Assembly (NCBI RefSeq): GCF_027913215.1
Contig: NZ_CP115784.1
Location: 1,922,001 to 1,986,000, forward strand
Length of the DNA: 64,000 nucleotides
Direction: 5' to 3'
Source of the DNA: Paracoccus aerodenitrificans
Lineage (GTDB): Bacteria; Pseudomonadota; Alphaproteobacteria; Rhodobacterales; Rhodobacteraceae
The position numbers and the translations under genes were made by a program. Shown in pieces: positions 26,954 to 36,234 of this stretch (the first letter of the stretch is position 1; each line of letters opens with the position of its first letter). The notes under the pieces were generated by a model. It did not search any database. It was given only the letters and a program-made list of their open reading frames with translations, and had not been told where the DNA came from.

Positions 26954-26981
26954 ATCTGGGAAGGTTTTTTCCGGTTTCAAG
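26954..26981 (-). promoter_or_regulatory. sigma-32 (RpoH) type promoter of hsp20
   Basis: On the minus strand CTTGAA (26981-26976), 14 bp, then TCCCAGAT (26961-26954). The RpoH consensus is CTTGAA-N13/14-CCCCATNT; one or two bases differ in the -10. The start point would be near 26947, where the structured leader begins. Confidence 0.7.
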
Positions 26982-26997
26982 AGGGGGTCAAAAACAG

Positions 26998-27063
26998 CCG
27001 CACAGGGCATACACAGCCCGTACACAGCGCGTGCACCGACCGGCCACCACAGCGGCTACAGCC
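26998..27063. repeat. array of degenerate 11-bp GTACAC iterons (locus 1)
   Basis: Successive 11-bp units begin at 26998, 27009, 27020, 27031, 27042 and 27053. The best are ATACACAGCCC, GTACACAGCGC and GTGCACCGACC. The array lies between the glcF stop and the hsp20 promoter. A near-identical array occurs at 61597-61640. Confidence 0.6.
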
Positions 27064-28350
27064 TCACGCGGGCAGCGCTGCCGGTTTCGGCCCGCCGGTC
27101 GCCCAGTCGAGAAGCTCGACCGTGTGGACCACAGGGGTCGCGGTGCCCGATCCGATCTGGACCATGCAGCCGATATTTCCCGCCGCGATGATCTGCGGCG
27201 CGGTGGCCTGAAGCGTCGCCAGCTTGCGGCGTTTCAACTCGCCCGACAATTCCGGTTGCAGCATGTTATAGGTCCCCGCCGAGCCGCAGCAGAGATGCGG
27301 ATCGGCAGGCTCGACCACCTCGAACCCGGCCTGTTGAAGAAGCGTCTTGGGCGCGGTCTTCACCTGCTGGCCGTGTTGCAGCGAGCAGGCCGAGTGATAA
27401 GCGACGCGGGCCGGGTGTGGTGTGGTCTGGGGCAGGCCATGCGCGGTCAGGAATTCCGTCACGTCCCTGGCAAGCGCGGCGATGCGGATTGCGTCTGGCT
27501 CGATGCTGTCGCCCGCGAAAAGATGACCGTAATCCTTGATCGTCGTCCCGCAACCCGAGGTGTTGACGATCACCGCATCCAGAGCCTCGTGCCGGTCCGC
27601 CGCAATCAGCGAGGCGATGGCGGCGCGGGCCGAGGCGCGGCCCTCGCCCTCTCGGCCCATATGCAGGGTCATCGCGCCGCAGCAGCCGAAATTCTGCGGG
27701 ATCACCACCTCGCATCCGGCGCGGCGCAGAAGGCGGATCGTGGCGTCGTTGATATCGGTGTTCAGCGCCCGCTGCGCACAGCCGATCATCAGCGCCACAC
27801 GGGCGCGTTTCTCGCCATGCGGCGCGAAGACCTGCGCCCGGTCATTGGGACTGGGCGGCGGCAGGCTGGCCGGGGCCATGTCCAGCATGGCGCGAAGCCG
27901 GGCATCGGGCATCAGACGCCGGAACGGTCTGACCAGTTTCGCCCCCAGCATCGCCAGCCGGAACCGGCCCGCATGAGGAACGATTTTCGCCAGCATCCAG
28001 CGCAGCGCCCGGTCGCGCCACGGGCGGCGATAGGTGGCCTCGATATGCGCCTTGCCGATCTCCAGAAGATGAGCGTAATGCACCCCTGACGGACAGGTCG
28101 TCATGCAAGAGAGGCAGCCCAGACAGCGGTCGATATGGGTGACGGTCCTGTCATCGGCGGGCCTGCCGGATTCCAGCATGTCTTTCAGCAGATAGATCCG
28201 GCCCCGGGGGCTGTCGAGCTCATCCCCACGGATCAGGAATGTCGGACAAGTCGCTGTACAGAAACCACAATGCACACAGGAACGAAGAATCTTGTTTGCC
28301 TCGGCCAAGGCCGGTTGCTGCAATTGCTCGGGCGTGAATTCGGTTTTCAT
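27064..28350 (-). CDS. glcF: glycolate oxidase iron-sulfur subunit
   Basis: 428 residues from ATG 28350 (AGGTGG upstream). Two [4Fe-4S] motifs occur: CVHCGFCTATCP near residue 24 and CLGCLSCMTTCP near 75. Two CCG-type domains follow (NFGCCGAMTLHMGREGEG and LCCGSAGTYNM), as in GlcF/HdrB-like electron carriers. It transfers electrons from the flavin subunits GlcD and GlcE toward the quinone pool at the inner membrane. The start overlaps the glcE stop by 4 nt; the operon order is DUF465-glcD-glcE-glcF. Confidence 0.95.
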   Translation of the reverse strand: MKTEFTPEQLQQPALAEANKILRSCVHCGFCTATCPTFLIRGDELDSPRGRIYLLKDMLESGRPADDRTVTHIDRCLGCLSCMTTCPSGVHYAHLLEIGKAHIEATYRRPWRDRALRWMLAKIVPHAGRFRLAMLGAKLVRPFRRLMPDARLRAMLDMAPASLPPPSPNDRAQVFAPHGEKRARVALMIGCAQRALNTDINDATIRLLRRAGCEVVIPQNFGCCGAMTLHMGREGEGRASARAAIASLIAADRHEALDAVIVNTSGCGTTIKDYGHLFAGDSIEPDAIRIAALARDVTEFLTAHGLPQTTPHPARVAYHSACSLQHGQQVKTAPKTLLQQAGFEVVEPADPHLCCGSAGTYNMLQPELSGELKRRKLATLQATAPQIIAAGNIGCMVQIGSGTATPVVHTVELLDWATGGPKPAALPA

Positions 28351-29384
28351 GATCCACCTGCAAACAGACCGCGTGGGTCGAATTCCGCCCGGATTGCGGC
28401 GTTGAGCCGCGCGGTGACGGGATCGGGTGCGGGAAGTGTCTGCACAGTCCCGGCGACGGCATCGGCCTGCGCCCCCGGCGGCAGATCGGGTTGCCAGCCG
28501 GGCGCGGCTTCCGCCCAGATCAGCGCCCCGCCCCAGTCGATAGCGTGGCGGCCCGGAAGCCCGGCCAGAAGCTGAGATGCCTGCGAGGGGCGCAGCACTA
28601 TCCGCCACAGAACGGCGGTTGCCGTCCGGGGATAGTCGCGCAGCGTCCGGAAATCCGCATCGCCTTCGACGATCTGCACATCGCCACGATCCGTAAGGGC
28701 GCGGCGCAGCGCAGAGGCGCGGTATTCGACCGATCCCGGCAACCCCTCCAGCCGGAGGATGACCGTCCGGTCCGGCAGGCGGCCCGCGCCGGTCACATCG
28801 AACGGGCCGGTCAGCGCCACGGTCATCGCCGCGATGGCACCGGGATCGTTCAGCCCGCTCAGCCGCAATGTCGCGCGTTGCGGCGGGACCGGCGCGGTTT
28901 TCAGCGCGATTTCGGTCAGCGCACCAAGCGTTCCGCGCGACCCCGCCGCCAGCTTGACCAGATCATAGCCGGTGACGTTCTTCATCACCCGGCCACCATT
29001 GCGGATCACCTCTCCGCTGCCGGTGACCATGCGCAGTCCGATCATCGCATCGCGGCACGCCCCGGCAGAGACCCGGCGCGGACCCGAGGCATTGCTGGCC
29101 GCGACGCCTCCGATGGTCGAGCCGGGGCGCGGGTCGGGTTCAAACCCCAGCATCTGTTTTTCCGAGGCAAGCGCCTTGTGCACATCGGCCAGCAGCGTGC
29201 CTGCGCGGACAACAAGGGTGAGCGCCTCGGGTTCGTAAAGCGTGATGCCGCTGAGGCCGCGCATGTCGATGCGGGCGCCCTGCCCTTCGCCGGGGCGCAG
29301 CCTTGTGGCGCCCCCGGTGATCGAGAGGGTTCCGTTTGCGGCGCGGATCATCGCGGCGAGATCGGCTTCGCTGTCAGGCCGCAT
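28347..29384 (-). CDS. glcE: glycolate oxidase FAD-binding subunit
   Basis: 345 residues. The FAD-binding type 4 (PCMH) fold is visible from LSITGGATRLRPGEG through GSTIGGVAASNASGPRRVSAGACRD and VMKNVTGYDLVKLAAGSRGTLG. It forms the second flavin subunit of the glycolate oxidase complex with GlcD. Length fits GlcE. It overlaps glcF by 4 nt and glcD by 11 nt, so all three are translationally coupled. Confidence 0.94.
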   Translation of the reverse strand: MRPDSEADLAAMIRAANGTLSITGGATRLRPGEGQGARIDMRGLSGITLYEPEALTLVVRAGTLLADVHKALASEKQMLGFEPDPRPGSTIGGVAASNASGPRRVSAGACRDAMIGLRMVTGSGEVIRNGGRVMKNVTGYDLVKLAAGSRGTLGALTEIALKTAPVPPQRATLRLSGLNDPGAIAAMTVALTGPFDVTGAGRLPDRTVILRLEGLPGSVEYRASALRRALTDRGDVQIVEGDADFRTLRDYPRTATAVLWRIVLRPSQASQLLAGLPGRHAIDWGGALIWAEAAPGWQPDLPPGAQADAVAGTVQTLPAPDPVTARLNAAIRAEFDPRGLFAGGS

Positions 29385-30819
29385 GGCGGTCCCGGCGCGG
29401 GGCGGATGTCGCCAGCGGAAACACCTTGGCCGGGTTCAGCAGCCAGTGCGGATCGAACACATCCTTAATCCGCATCTGTATTTCCAGATCGGCATCGCTG
29501 TATTGGGCGCTCATAAGCTCGCGCTTTTCGACACCGACGCCATGTTCTCCGGTCAGGCAGCCGCCAACCTCGACACAGAGGCGCAGAATATCCGCGCCAA
29601 GCGCCTCGCAGCGTTCCAGATCGCCGGGGGCGTTGGCGTCGAACAGGATCAGCGGGTGCATATTGCCGTCGCCCGCATGAAAGACATTGGCGACGCGCAG
29701 ACCGGCTTCGGCTGACATTTCACCGATCCTTTGCAGGACATGAGGCAGTTGGCTGACCGGAATGGTCCCGTCGAGGCACATATAGTCGCTGATCACGCCC
29801 ATCGCGCCGAAGGCGGATTTGCGGCCCAGCCAGATGCGGCGCGATTCCTCTTCGCTGCGGGATTCGCGGAATTCCAGAGGGGCGAAGCGGTGGGCGATTT
29901 CGCCTATAAGGGAAAGCTGTTCCGTTATTTCGGGTTCGGAGCCTTCGACCTCGACGATCAGCAGCGCCTCGCAATCGGGATAGCCCGCGCCGCAGAAATC
30001 CTCGGTCGCGTGGATGCAGGGACGGTCCATATATTCGATGGCGACGGGAAGGATGCCAGAGCGGATGATGGCGGCGACGCAGGCCCCGGCGGTTTCGGCG
30101 CTGTCGAAGGCGATCAGGACGGGGCGTGCGCCTTCGGGTTTCGGCAGGATGCGCAGCGTGGCCTCGGTGACAATGCCAAGCTGGCCTTCCGATCCGCAGA
30201 TCACCCCCAGCAGATCCAGCCCCGGGCCTTCGCCCATCGGGCCGCCCAGTTCGACGACGCTGCCATCCATCAGCACCACGGTCGCACCCAGAAGGTTATT
30301 CGTCGTGACTCCGTATTTCAGGCAATGCGCCCCGCCGGAATTCATCGCGATATTGCCGCCGATGGCGCAGGCAAGCTGGCTGGAGGGGTCCGGGGCGTAG
30401 AAAAAGCCCTGCCCCTCGACCGCGCCGGTCACGGACAGGTTGGTGCGCCCGGTCTGGACCCGGATCAGACGGTCATCGGTGCTGATTTCCAGCACCCCGG
30501 TCATCCGCGCCAAACCGATCACCACCGCATCCGCTGTGGGCATCGAGCCGCCCGCAAGGCTGGTCCCCGCCCCGCGCGGCACGACCGGCACGCCTTCCTC
30601 ATGGCAGATGCGCAGTACCGCCGCGACTTCCTGCGTTGTCGAGGGCAGCACCACTGCCAGAGGGGCGCAGCGATAGGCCGACAGCGCGTCGCATTCATAG
30701 ACCCGCGTTTCCGCCGGATCGGTGATGACCGCCGATTTATCCGCCACGGCCCCGGAGAGACGCGCCGCGATATCGTCGCGACGCGCGATCACGCCCGCAT
30801 CGGGGTCGGGCATCTGCAT
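29374..30819 (-). CDS. glcD: glycolate oxidase catalytic FAD subunit
   Basis: 481 residues. FAD-binding PCMH domain: VPVVPRGAGTSLAGGSMPTADAVVIGLARM and CAIGGNIAMNSGGAHCLKYG. The C-terminal FAD-oxidase cap contains VFHAGDGNMHPLILFD and CLTGEHGVGVEKRELM, close to GlcD of E. coli. It oxidises glycolate (or related 2-hydroxy acids) to glyoxylate. It is the first glc gene; its ATG overlaps the stop of the DUF465 gene by one base. No glcC-type regulator lies beside it. Confidence 0.95.
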   Translation of the reverse strand: MQMPDPDAGVIARRDDIAARLSGAVADKSAVITDPAETRVYECDALSAYRCAPLAVVLPSTTQEVAAVLRICHEEGVPVVPRGAGTSLAGGSMPTADAVVIGLARMTGVLEISTDDRLIRVQTGRTNLSVTGAVEGQGFFYAPDPSSQLACAIGGNIAMNSGGAHCLKYGVTTNNLLGATVVLMDGSVVELGGPMGEGPGLDLLGVICGSEGQLGIVTEATLRILPKPEGARPVLIAFDSAETAGACVAAIIRSGILPVAIEYMDRPCIHATEDFCGAGYPDCEALLIVEVEGSEPEITEQLSLIGEIAHRFAPLEFRESRSEEESRRIWLGRKSAFGAMGVISDYMCLDGTIPVSQLPHVLQRIGEMSAEAGLRVANVFHAGDGNMHPLILFDANAPGDLERCEALGADILRLCVEVGGCLTGEHGVGVEKRELMSAQYSDADLEIQMRIKDVFDPHWLLNPAKVFPLATSAPRRDRHAA

Positions 30820-31061
30820 CAGGATTTCGCCGCAGAGATCATCCGGGCGATTTCGTCCTTCAGATGCGCACGTTTGCGGCGCAGTTCGGTTTCGTGGTCT
30901 TGGCTGGTCGGCTTGACGTTCGTTTCCGCCGCCGCGACCTCATCATTCACCGCATCATATTCATCGAGCAGACGGGCGAAATGCTTGTCCGAGACCTTCA
31001 GGTCGTGGATGATTCCGGCATCGTTCGGGAATTCTTCGTGAATGGCGTGGGATGCGGCCAT
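30819..31061 (-). CDS. YdcH-family DUF465 protein
   Basis: 80 residues, mostly helical and charged, with the DUF465 pattern LKVSDKHFARLLDEYDAVNDEV and a C-terminal LRRKRAHLKDEIARMI. Such proteins are small, probably coiled-coil, and of unknown function. The ATG follows CAGGAGGG, a strong ribosome site. The stop shares one base with the glcD start (TGATG), so it is the leading gene of the glc operon. Linkage to glycolate metabolism has no known basis. Confidence 0.85.
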   Translation of the reverse strand: MAASHAIHEEFPNDAGIIHDLKVSDKHFARLLDEYDAVNDEVAAAETNVKPTSQDHETELRRKRAHLKDEIARMISAAKS

Positions 31062-31195
31062 GATACCCTCCTGCGTGTTCAGTTAATACTTAGACATCAG
31101 CGGGGCCGTCTTGCAACTGCGACAGTCTGGCCCATCTGCCGGGAGGGCGGGATTGCGGCTGGAAAACGCAGCGCAACCACCATAACAATCCGGTC

Positions 31196-31909
31196 ATGAT
31201 ACTACCTGATCACCTTTGGGTTCTGGCGCCCTCTGATATTGCCGCGCTTTGCTGGCTGTTCGTGGCATGGCTGGGGATCGGCCATATCGTGCAGCACCCG
31301 CCTGCCGGACGGCCCTCGGTCAGCATGCTGATGGTGAATTACCGTCATGAGTGGATGCGGCAGTTCATTACCCGCGACCCGCGCATCTTCGACAGCGCCA
31401 TTCTGACGACATTGCGCGAGGGGCCGACCTTCTTTGCCTCGGCCTGCCTGATCGCCATTGGCGGCGGCATGGCGCTTGTCGGCAATCCCGAGCAGCTTCG
31501 GCAGGTCGCCGGAGAGCTGGAACTGGGACAGGCCCCGACCGTGCTGTGGCAGGTCAAGGTGATCACGGCTTTGTTCTTCGTGGCGAATGCGCTGTTGAAA
31601 TTCATCTGGTCGCACCGGCTTTTCGGGTATTGCGCGATCCTGATGGCCTCGGTGCCGAACGATCCGGCAGACCCTCTGGCCGCGCCACGGGCGCATCAGG
31701 CGGCCGAGATCAATGTGACGGCGGCGAAAAGCTTCAATATCGGTCTGAGGAACATTTACTTCGCTCTGGCCGCACTTGGCTGGCTGGTCGGGCCGTTGGG
31801 GCTGGCGATCACCACGACAGTTGTGCTGGCGGTGACCTGGCGGCGCGAGTTCGCCTCGCATTCGCGCACGGTGATGTTGCAGGATCTGCCGCCGGTCGGG
31901 CGGATCTGA
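31196..31909 (+). CDS. DUF599 family membrane protein
   Basis: 237 residues with about four hydrophobic segments (near 14-32, 78-98, 117-140 and 186-214). The N-terminal YRHEWMRQFITRDPRIFDSAIL and the central NALLKFIWSHRLFGYCAILMASVP match the DUF599 family. Function is unknown. It is followed one base later by the hydrolase gene, which itself overlaps the P450 gene; a three-gene operon is likely. No clear ribosome site precedes ATG 31196. Confidence 0.82.
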   Translation: MILPDHLWVLAPSDIAALCWLFVAWLGIGHIVQHPPAGRPSVSMLMVNYRHEWMRQFITRDPRIFDSAILTTLREGPTFFASACLIAIGGGMALVGNPEQLRQVAGELELGQAPTVLWQVKVITALFFVANALLKFIWSHRLFGYCAILMASVPNDPADPLAAPRAHQAAEINVTAAKSFNIGLRNIYFALAALGWLVGPLGLAITTTVVLAVTWRREFASHSRTVMLQDLPPVGRI

Positions 31910-31910
31910 G

Positions 31911-33080
31911 ATGCGGCGGCGGGTTTTTTATATCCCCGGATATGATCCGATTCCGCCGCGACGGTATCGTGAGTTATTCCGCCGCGAGGGGGCCAGTCAG
32001 GCCGCGATTTCAGGCTATCGGCTTGACACCGGCCCACGCACGGACAGCACTGGTTTCGGCTGGGGCGCGTCAGTCGAGAAGGACAGCCAGCAGAGCGAGG
32101 CGGAGTTCGAGGTGCTCGTCTGGGCGGATATCGTCGCGGGATCGATGGGGCAATCCATTGCCGCGACCTATGGGCAGCTTGCGCGAACGGCGTGGGCCTA
32201 TATCGGGTCCGGTGCCTTGTGGCGGCTGATGCGGCTGCGGCGCGGTCCGGTGATTGCGGCGCTGTATCCGGTGGTCGTGCTGCTGGCGCAGGCGCTTGCC
32301 GCGGGGCTGGCGGGTTGGCTTGCCGGATGGCTGGTCTCGGTGGTGGCAACGTGGTTTCTGGGGCTGCCGGTGGCGCTGATCGTCTTCGTGCTGGGTCTGC
32401 GTCTCTGGCGCAGGCTGGATGGCAGGATCTTCGCTTATTACCTGATGCATGATTACGCCTTCACTGCGCAGAATGGCGGTGAATATCCTCCCTCTCTGCA
32501 ACAGCGCATCGGAGATTTCGCCGACAGGATCACCGAGGCCGCAGATGCGGACTGGGATGAGGTGCTTGTCGTCGGGCACAGCTCTGGCGCTTATATCGCC
32601 GTATCGGTTCTGGCGGGGCTGGCGCGTGACGGGCGGTTATCGGGGAAGATTGCGCTGCTGAGCCTTGGTCATGTCGTGCCGATGGCCGCGTTCCTGCCCC
32701 GCGCGGATCAGCTTCGCCGCGATCTGCATGATCTGGCCGCGCGGGATATCTGCTGGGTCGATGTCACCGCGCCCGGCGATGCCTGCAGCTTCGGTCTGTG
32801 CGATCCCGTCGCCGTGTCGCGATGCGTGCCGGAAGGCGGTGGCGGGCCTCTGATCCTGTCGGCGGCCTTCAGGCAGACCCTCTCGGCCGGGAAGCAGAAA
32901 GAGCTGCGCGGAAGATGGTTCCGGCTGCATTTCCAGTATCTCTGCGCGTTCGACCGTCCGGGGAATTACGATTATTTCCTGATCACCGCCGGGCCGCGGA
33001 CCCTGGCCGAGCGCTTTGCCGGGCGCAAACATTCGCCGGGCCGCATCGCGGTTCCAGCCAATCGCTGGCACTACCCATGA
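31911..33080 (+). CDS. membrane-associated alpha/beta-hydrolase-like protein
   Basis: 389 residues. The start RRRVFYIPGYDP resembles an oxyanion-hole region. A hydrophobic hairpin occupies about residues 115-165. The nucleophile elbow VVGHSSGAY lies near residue 221. No canonical catalytic His motif stands out. It has the look of a lipase-like hydrolase with a membrane insert between the first strands and the catalytic core. Substrate unknown. The gap to the preceding gene is one base and its stop overlaps the P450 start by ATGA. Confidence 0.72.
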   Translation: MRRRVFYIPGYDPIPPRRYRELFRREGASQAAISGYRLDTGPRTDSTGFGWGASVEKDSQQSEAEFEVLVWADIVAGSMGQSIAATYGQLARTAWAYIGSGALWRLMRLRRGPVIAALYPVVVLLAQALAAGLAGWLAGWLVSVVATWFLGLPVALIVFVLGLRLWRRLDGRIFAYYLMHDYAFTAQNGGEYPPSLQQRIGDFADRITEAADADWDEVLVVGHSSGAYIAVSVLAGLARDGRLSGKIALLSLGHVVPMAAFLPRADQLRRDLHDLAARDICWVDVTAPGDACSFGLCDPVAVSRCVPEGGGGPLILSAAFRQTLSAGKQKELRGRWFRLHFQYLCAFDRPGNYDYFLITAGPRTLAERFAGRKHSPGRIAVPANRWHYP

Positions 33081-34432
33081 TCCCGCCCAAGCCCTTTGCA
33101 TCAGAACGGCGCAAAGGCGTCGCCCGCTATGCAAACGCCTTCCGGCAGGACCTGCTGTCGGCGCTTCCGGCAAAGCTGTTCCGCGCCTGGATGGCGGAAT
33201 TCCGCAGCTTTCCGATTCACAGTTTTCTGTGCAACGATCCGGATCTGGTCTCGCTGGTGCTGCGCGAGCGCCCCGGCGATTTTCCGAAATCCAACCGTCT
33301 GCGCGAGGGGCTGGCGCCGCTTCTTGGCCGCTCGGTTTTCGTGACCAATGGCGAGGAATGGCAGCGTCAACGGCGGATCATCGACCCGGCTTTCGAGGGC
33401 GGGCGGCTGCGCGATGTCTTTCCGCATATCAGCGGCGCGGCGCAGGCCGCCGTGGCGCGGCTTGGCGCGGGGGGCGAGATGGATATCGAGCCTTTCACCT
33501 CGCATGCCGCGGCGGATGTGATCTTCCGCACGCTGTTTTCGATCCCCATCGAGGACCGGCTTGCCGCCGATGTCTTCGCCGCCTTCCGCGCCCATCAGGA
33601 TGCGCAGCCCATCGTCAACCCCGCCGCGCTGATCCCCCTGCCGGGCTGGTTGCCGCGCCTGCATTCGCGCCGGACCCGTGTCACCGCGCGGCAGATCAGG
33701 GCGCTGATCACGCAGCTTGTCGATCAGCGGGCGCAGGAAATCGCGCAGGGCAATGCGCCCGACGATCTGGCGACGAAGATCATGACCATGCCGGACCCGG
33801 AAACGGGGGAAAAATTCTCTCCGCCCGAAATGGTCGATCAGGTGGCGATTTTCTTTCTGGCCGGGCATGAGACAAGCGCATCCTCCCTTGCATGGGCGTT
33901 ATGGCTGCTGGCAACCAGCCCGGACTGGCAAAGCCGGGTCGCGGATGAAGCAGGGCAAATTCTGGGTGAAAGCCCTGCGTTTTCGGATGTCTCGCGGCTG
34001 AAGCTCAGCCGTGCGGTGTTTCGGGAATCGCTGCGGCTTTATCCTCCGGTGCCGATGATGGTGCGAGAGGCTGCCTGCCCCGAGCATTTCCGGGATCGTC
34101 AGGTGCCGAAAGGGGCTCAGATCGTGCTGTCGCCCTGGCATCTGCACCGGCATGAGCGCTTATGGGACAATCCCGACGGTTTCGATCCCGGGCGATGGGA
34201 CAGCGAGAATGGACGCGATTGCGCCCGGCGTGCCTTTATTCCCTTCTCGGCGGGTGCGCGGGTCTGTCCCGGAGCGGGTTTTGCCATGCTGGAGGGGCCG
34301 CTGATTCTGTCCATGATTCTGCGGGATTACCGGCTTGAGCCGACAGACGAAATCCCGGTTCCCGTCGCGCGGCTGACATTGCGCGGCAAGGACGGGATCA
34401 GGGTCAGGATTTCACCTCGCGCCCCGGTTTAG
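33077..34432 (+). CDS. cytochrome P450
   Basis: 451 residues. The I-helix oxygen-activation motif AGHETS is near 262-267, the K-helix ExxR is ESLRLYPP, and the heme-thiolate loop [12 protein letters not shown] places the ligand Cys at 397. No membrane anchor, so it is a soluble class I type needing a ferredoxin or similar donor, none encoded nearby. It carries the long C-terminal half typical of fatty-acid or terpenoid hydroxylases, but substrate cannot be called. ATG 33077 lies in ATGA overlap with the hydrolase gene. Its last 29 bp overlap the convergent pyrH end. Confidence 0.92.
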   Translation: MIPPKPFASERRKGVARYANAFRQDLLSALPAKLFRAWMAEFRSFPIHSFLCNDPDLVSLVLRERPGDFPKSNRLREGLAPLLGRSVFVTNGEEWQRQRRIIDPAFEGGRLRDVFPHISGAAQAAVARLGAGGEMDIEPFTSHAAADVIFRTLFSIPIEDRLAADVFAAFRAHQDAQPIVNPAALIPLPGWLPRLHSRRTRVTARQIRALITQLVDQRAQEIAQGNAPDDLATKIMTMPDPETGEKFSPPEMVDQVAIFFLAGHETSASSLAWALWLLATSPDWQSRVADEAGQILGESPAFSDVSRLKLSRAVFRESLRLYPPVPMMVREAACPEHFRDRQVPKGAQIVLSPWHLHRHERLWDNPDGFDPGRWDSENGRDCARRAFIPFSAGARVCPGAGFAMLEGPLILSMILRDYRLEPTDEIPVPVARLTLRGKDGIRVRISPRAPV

Positions 34433-35171
34433 AGCGGCCATCGGTGACGCGGGTATAGGTGCCCTGCCCGGCAAGGATACCGCAGAAGCCGCCCGGCTCA
34501 TCCAGCGAAAACACGATGATCGGAAGCTTGTTGTCCCGCGCAAGCGCGATGGCCGAGGCATCCATGACACCAAGATTTTTCTGAAGCGCCTCATCATAGG
34601 TTACTTCGTCATAGCGTTTCGCATCGTCGAATTTATTCGGGTCCTTGTCATAGACGCCATCGACCTTGGTGCCCTTGAAAATCGCCTGGCAGTTCATTTC
34701 CGATGCCCGGAGCGTCGCCGCCGTGTCGGTGGTGAAATAGGGATTGCCGGTGCCGGCGGCAAAGATGATCACGCGTTTCTTTTCCAGATGGCGCACGGCG
34801 CGGCGGCGGATATAGGGTTCGGCGACCTCATCCATGCGGATCGCGGTGATGACGCGGGTATGGATGCCCTTCGCCTCAAGCGCGGATTGCATGGCAAGCG
34901 CATTCATCACCGTGGCCAGCATGCCCATATAATCGGCGGTCGTCCGCTCCATCCCCTGAGCGCTGCCCTGAAGGCCACGGAAAATATTGCCGCCGCCGAT
35001 GACCATGCAGACCTCGACCCCCAGCCTGTGGACCGATTCGACCTCATCGGCGATGCGGGCAATGGTGGGTGGATGCAGCCCGAACCCCTGATCGCCCATC
35101 AGAGCCTCGCCTGAAATCTTCAGCATCACCCTGTCATAGCTGGTCGGGATCTTAGAATTCGTTTCAGTCAT
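34404..35171 (-). CDS. pyrH: uridylate kinase
   Basis: 255 residues of the amino-acid-kinase fold; phosphorylates UMP to UDP. Signatures: [37 protein letters not shown], and [15 protein letters not shown] plus [13 protein letters not shown]. The C-terminal end ([19 protein letters not shown]) runs somewhat beyond the usual end and overlaps the P450 gene. The common pyrH-frr pair is not seen; downstream is the convergent P450. It is divergent from miaA with an 81-bp gap. Confidence 0.95.
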   Translation of the reverse strand: MTETNSKIPTSYDRVMLKISGEALMGDQGFGLHPPTIARIADEVESVHRLGVEVCMVIGGGNIFRGLQGSAQGMERTTADYMGMLATVMNALAMQSALEAKGIHTRVITAIRMDEVAEPYIRRRAVRHLEKKRVIIFAAGTGNPYFTTDTAATLRASEMNCQAIFKGTKVDGVYDKDPNKFDDAKRYDEVTYDEALQKNLGVMDASAIALARDNKLPIIVFSLDEPGGFCGILAGQGTYTRVTDGRSKPGREVKS

Positions 35172-35252
35172 CGCCTTGGCCCTTCCAGCGGTTCAACTGC
35201 GGCGCAAAATGTCGCAAAAGGGAAACTGATTCAACCGCTCGAAAGGATCAAC

Positions 35253-36143
35253 ATGGGGTTAGACAAGGCTGAGGCGCTGAAACAGATCGACCCTGACCGC
35301 CATGTGGTCATTGCAGGACCGACTGCTTCGGGCAAATCCGCGCTCGCGCTTGCGATTGCCGAGGCGCAGGGCGGTACGATCGTGAATGCGGATGCAATGC
35401 AGATCTGGTCGTGCTGGCAGGTACTGACCGCGCGGCCCGATGCAGAGGACGAGGCCGCGGCACCGCATGCGCTCTATGGTCATGTCGATCCGGGCCAGAG
35501 CTATTCCGTCGGGGACTGGCTGCGCGAAATCGCGGCGCTTGAAGGGCGGATGATCATTGTCGGCGGCACGGGTCTGTATCTGACGGCGCTGACACAGGGT
35601 CTGGCCCATATCCCGCCCGTACCGCCGGAGATCCGGGCGCGGGGCGATGACTGGCTGGCGCAGGGCGGACTGGCCGATATGGTCGCGGCTCTGGACGCGC
35701 CGACACGGGCGAAGATCGACGTGAACAACCCGGCACGGGTGCAGCGGGCATGGGAGGTGCTGACCGCGACCGGGCGCGGCATTGCGGACTGGCAGAAGGA
35801 TACGCCGCCTCCGCTTCTGTCCCGCGATGCGGCGCAGCGCGTGGTTCTGGTGTCGGACAAGGACTGGCTGAGCGGGCGGATCAAGCGGCGCTTTCAGAAA
35901 ATGTGGTCCGGCGGCGCGGTCGAGGAGGTCGAGGCGATGTTGCCGGATTGGGATGATCGCGCCCAATGGACTCAGGCCATCGGAGCCGCCGAAATCGCGG
36001 CCTGCCTGCGCGGAGAGATCGACTCCGAGACCGCCGGCAAACGCGCCATCATCGCCACGCGGCAATATGCCAAGACGCAGCGGATCTGGTTCCGGGGCAA
36101 GATGAAAGACTGGGACAGGCTGCATTGCGGGCCTGCGGGCTGA
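35253..36143 (+). CDS. miaA: tRNA dimethylallyltransferase
   Basis: 296 residues. Adds the dimethylallyl group to A37 of UNN-reading tRNAs. The P-loop GPTASGKS is at 22-29, followed by NADAMQIWSCWQVLTARP (family: DSxQVYxxxxIGTAKP) and GGTGLYLTAL. The C-terminal part has TRQYAKTQRIWFR. GAAAGGA precedes the ATG. Its product is the substrate of MiaB, encoded 15 kb away. The DSMQVY region is diverged (NADAMQIWSC), as is common in alphaproteobacterial MiaA. Confidence 0.95.
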   Translation: MGLDKAEALKQIDPDRHVVIAGPTASGKSALALAIAEAQGGTIVNADAMQIWSCWQVLTARPDAEDEAAAPHALYGHVDPGQSYSVGDWLREIAALEGRMIIVGGTGLYLTALTQGLAHIPPVPPEIRARGDDWLAQGGLADMVAALDAPTRAKIDVNNPARVQRAWEVLTATGRGIADWQKDTPPPLLSRDAAQRVVLVSDKDWLSGRIKRRFQKMWSGGAVEEVEAMLPDWDDRAQWTQAIGAAEIAACLRGEIDSETAGKRAIIATRQYAKTQRIWFRGKMKDWDRLHCGPAG

Positions 36144-36234
36144 GGCGTCAGGCCCGGATCACGCGTGCTTCGGGCTGGCGGCGTCTTTCGGCTGAACGTT
36201 TGGCGTCAGGCGGTGACGGTCCCGCCCGCAATGG

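Noticed and set aside
26968..27063. CRISPR-like array at the GTACAC repeats
   Set aside because: The period is 11 bp with no unique spacers and there are no cas genes; these are iterons.
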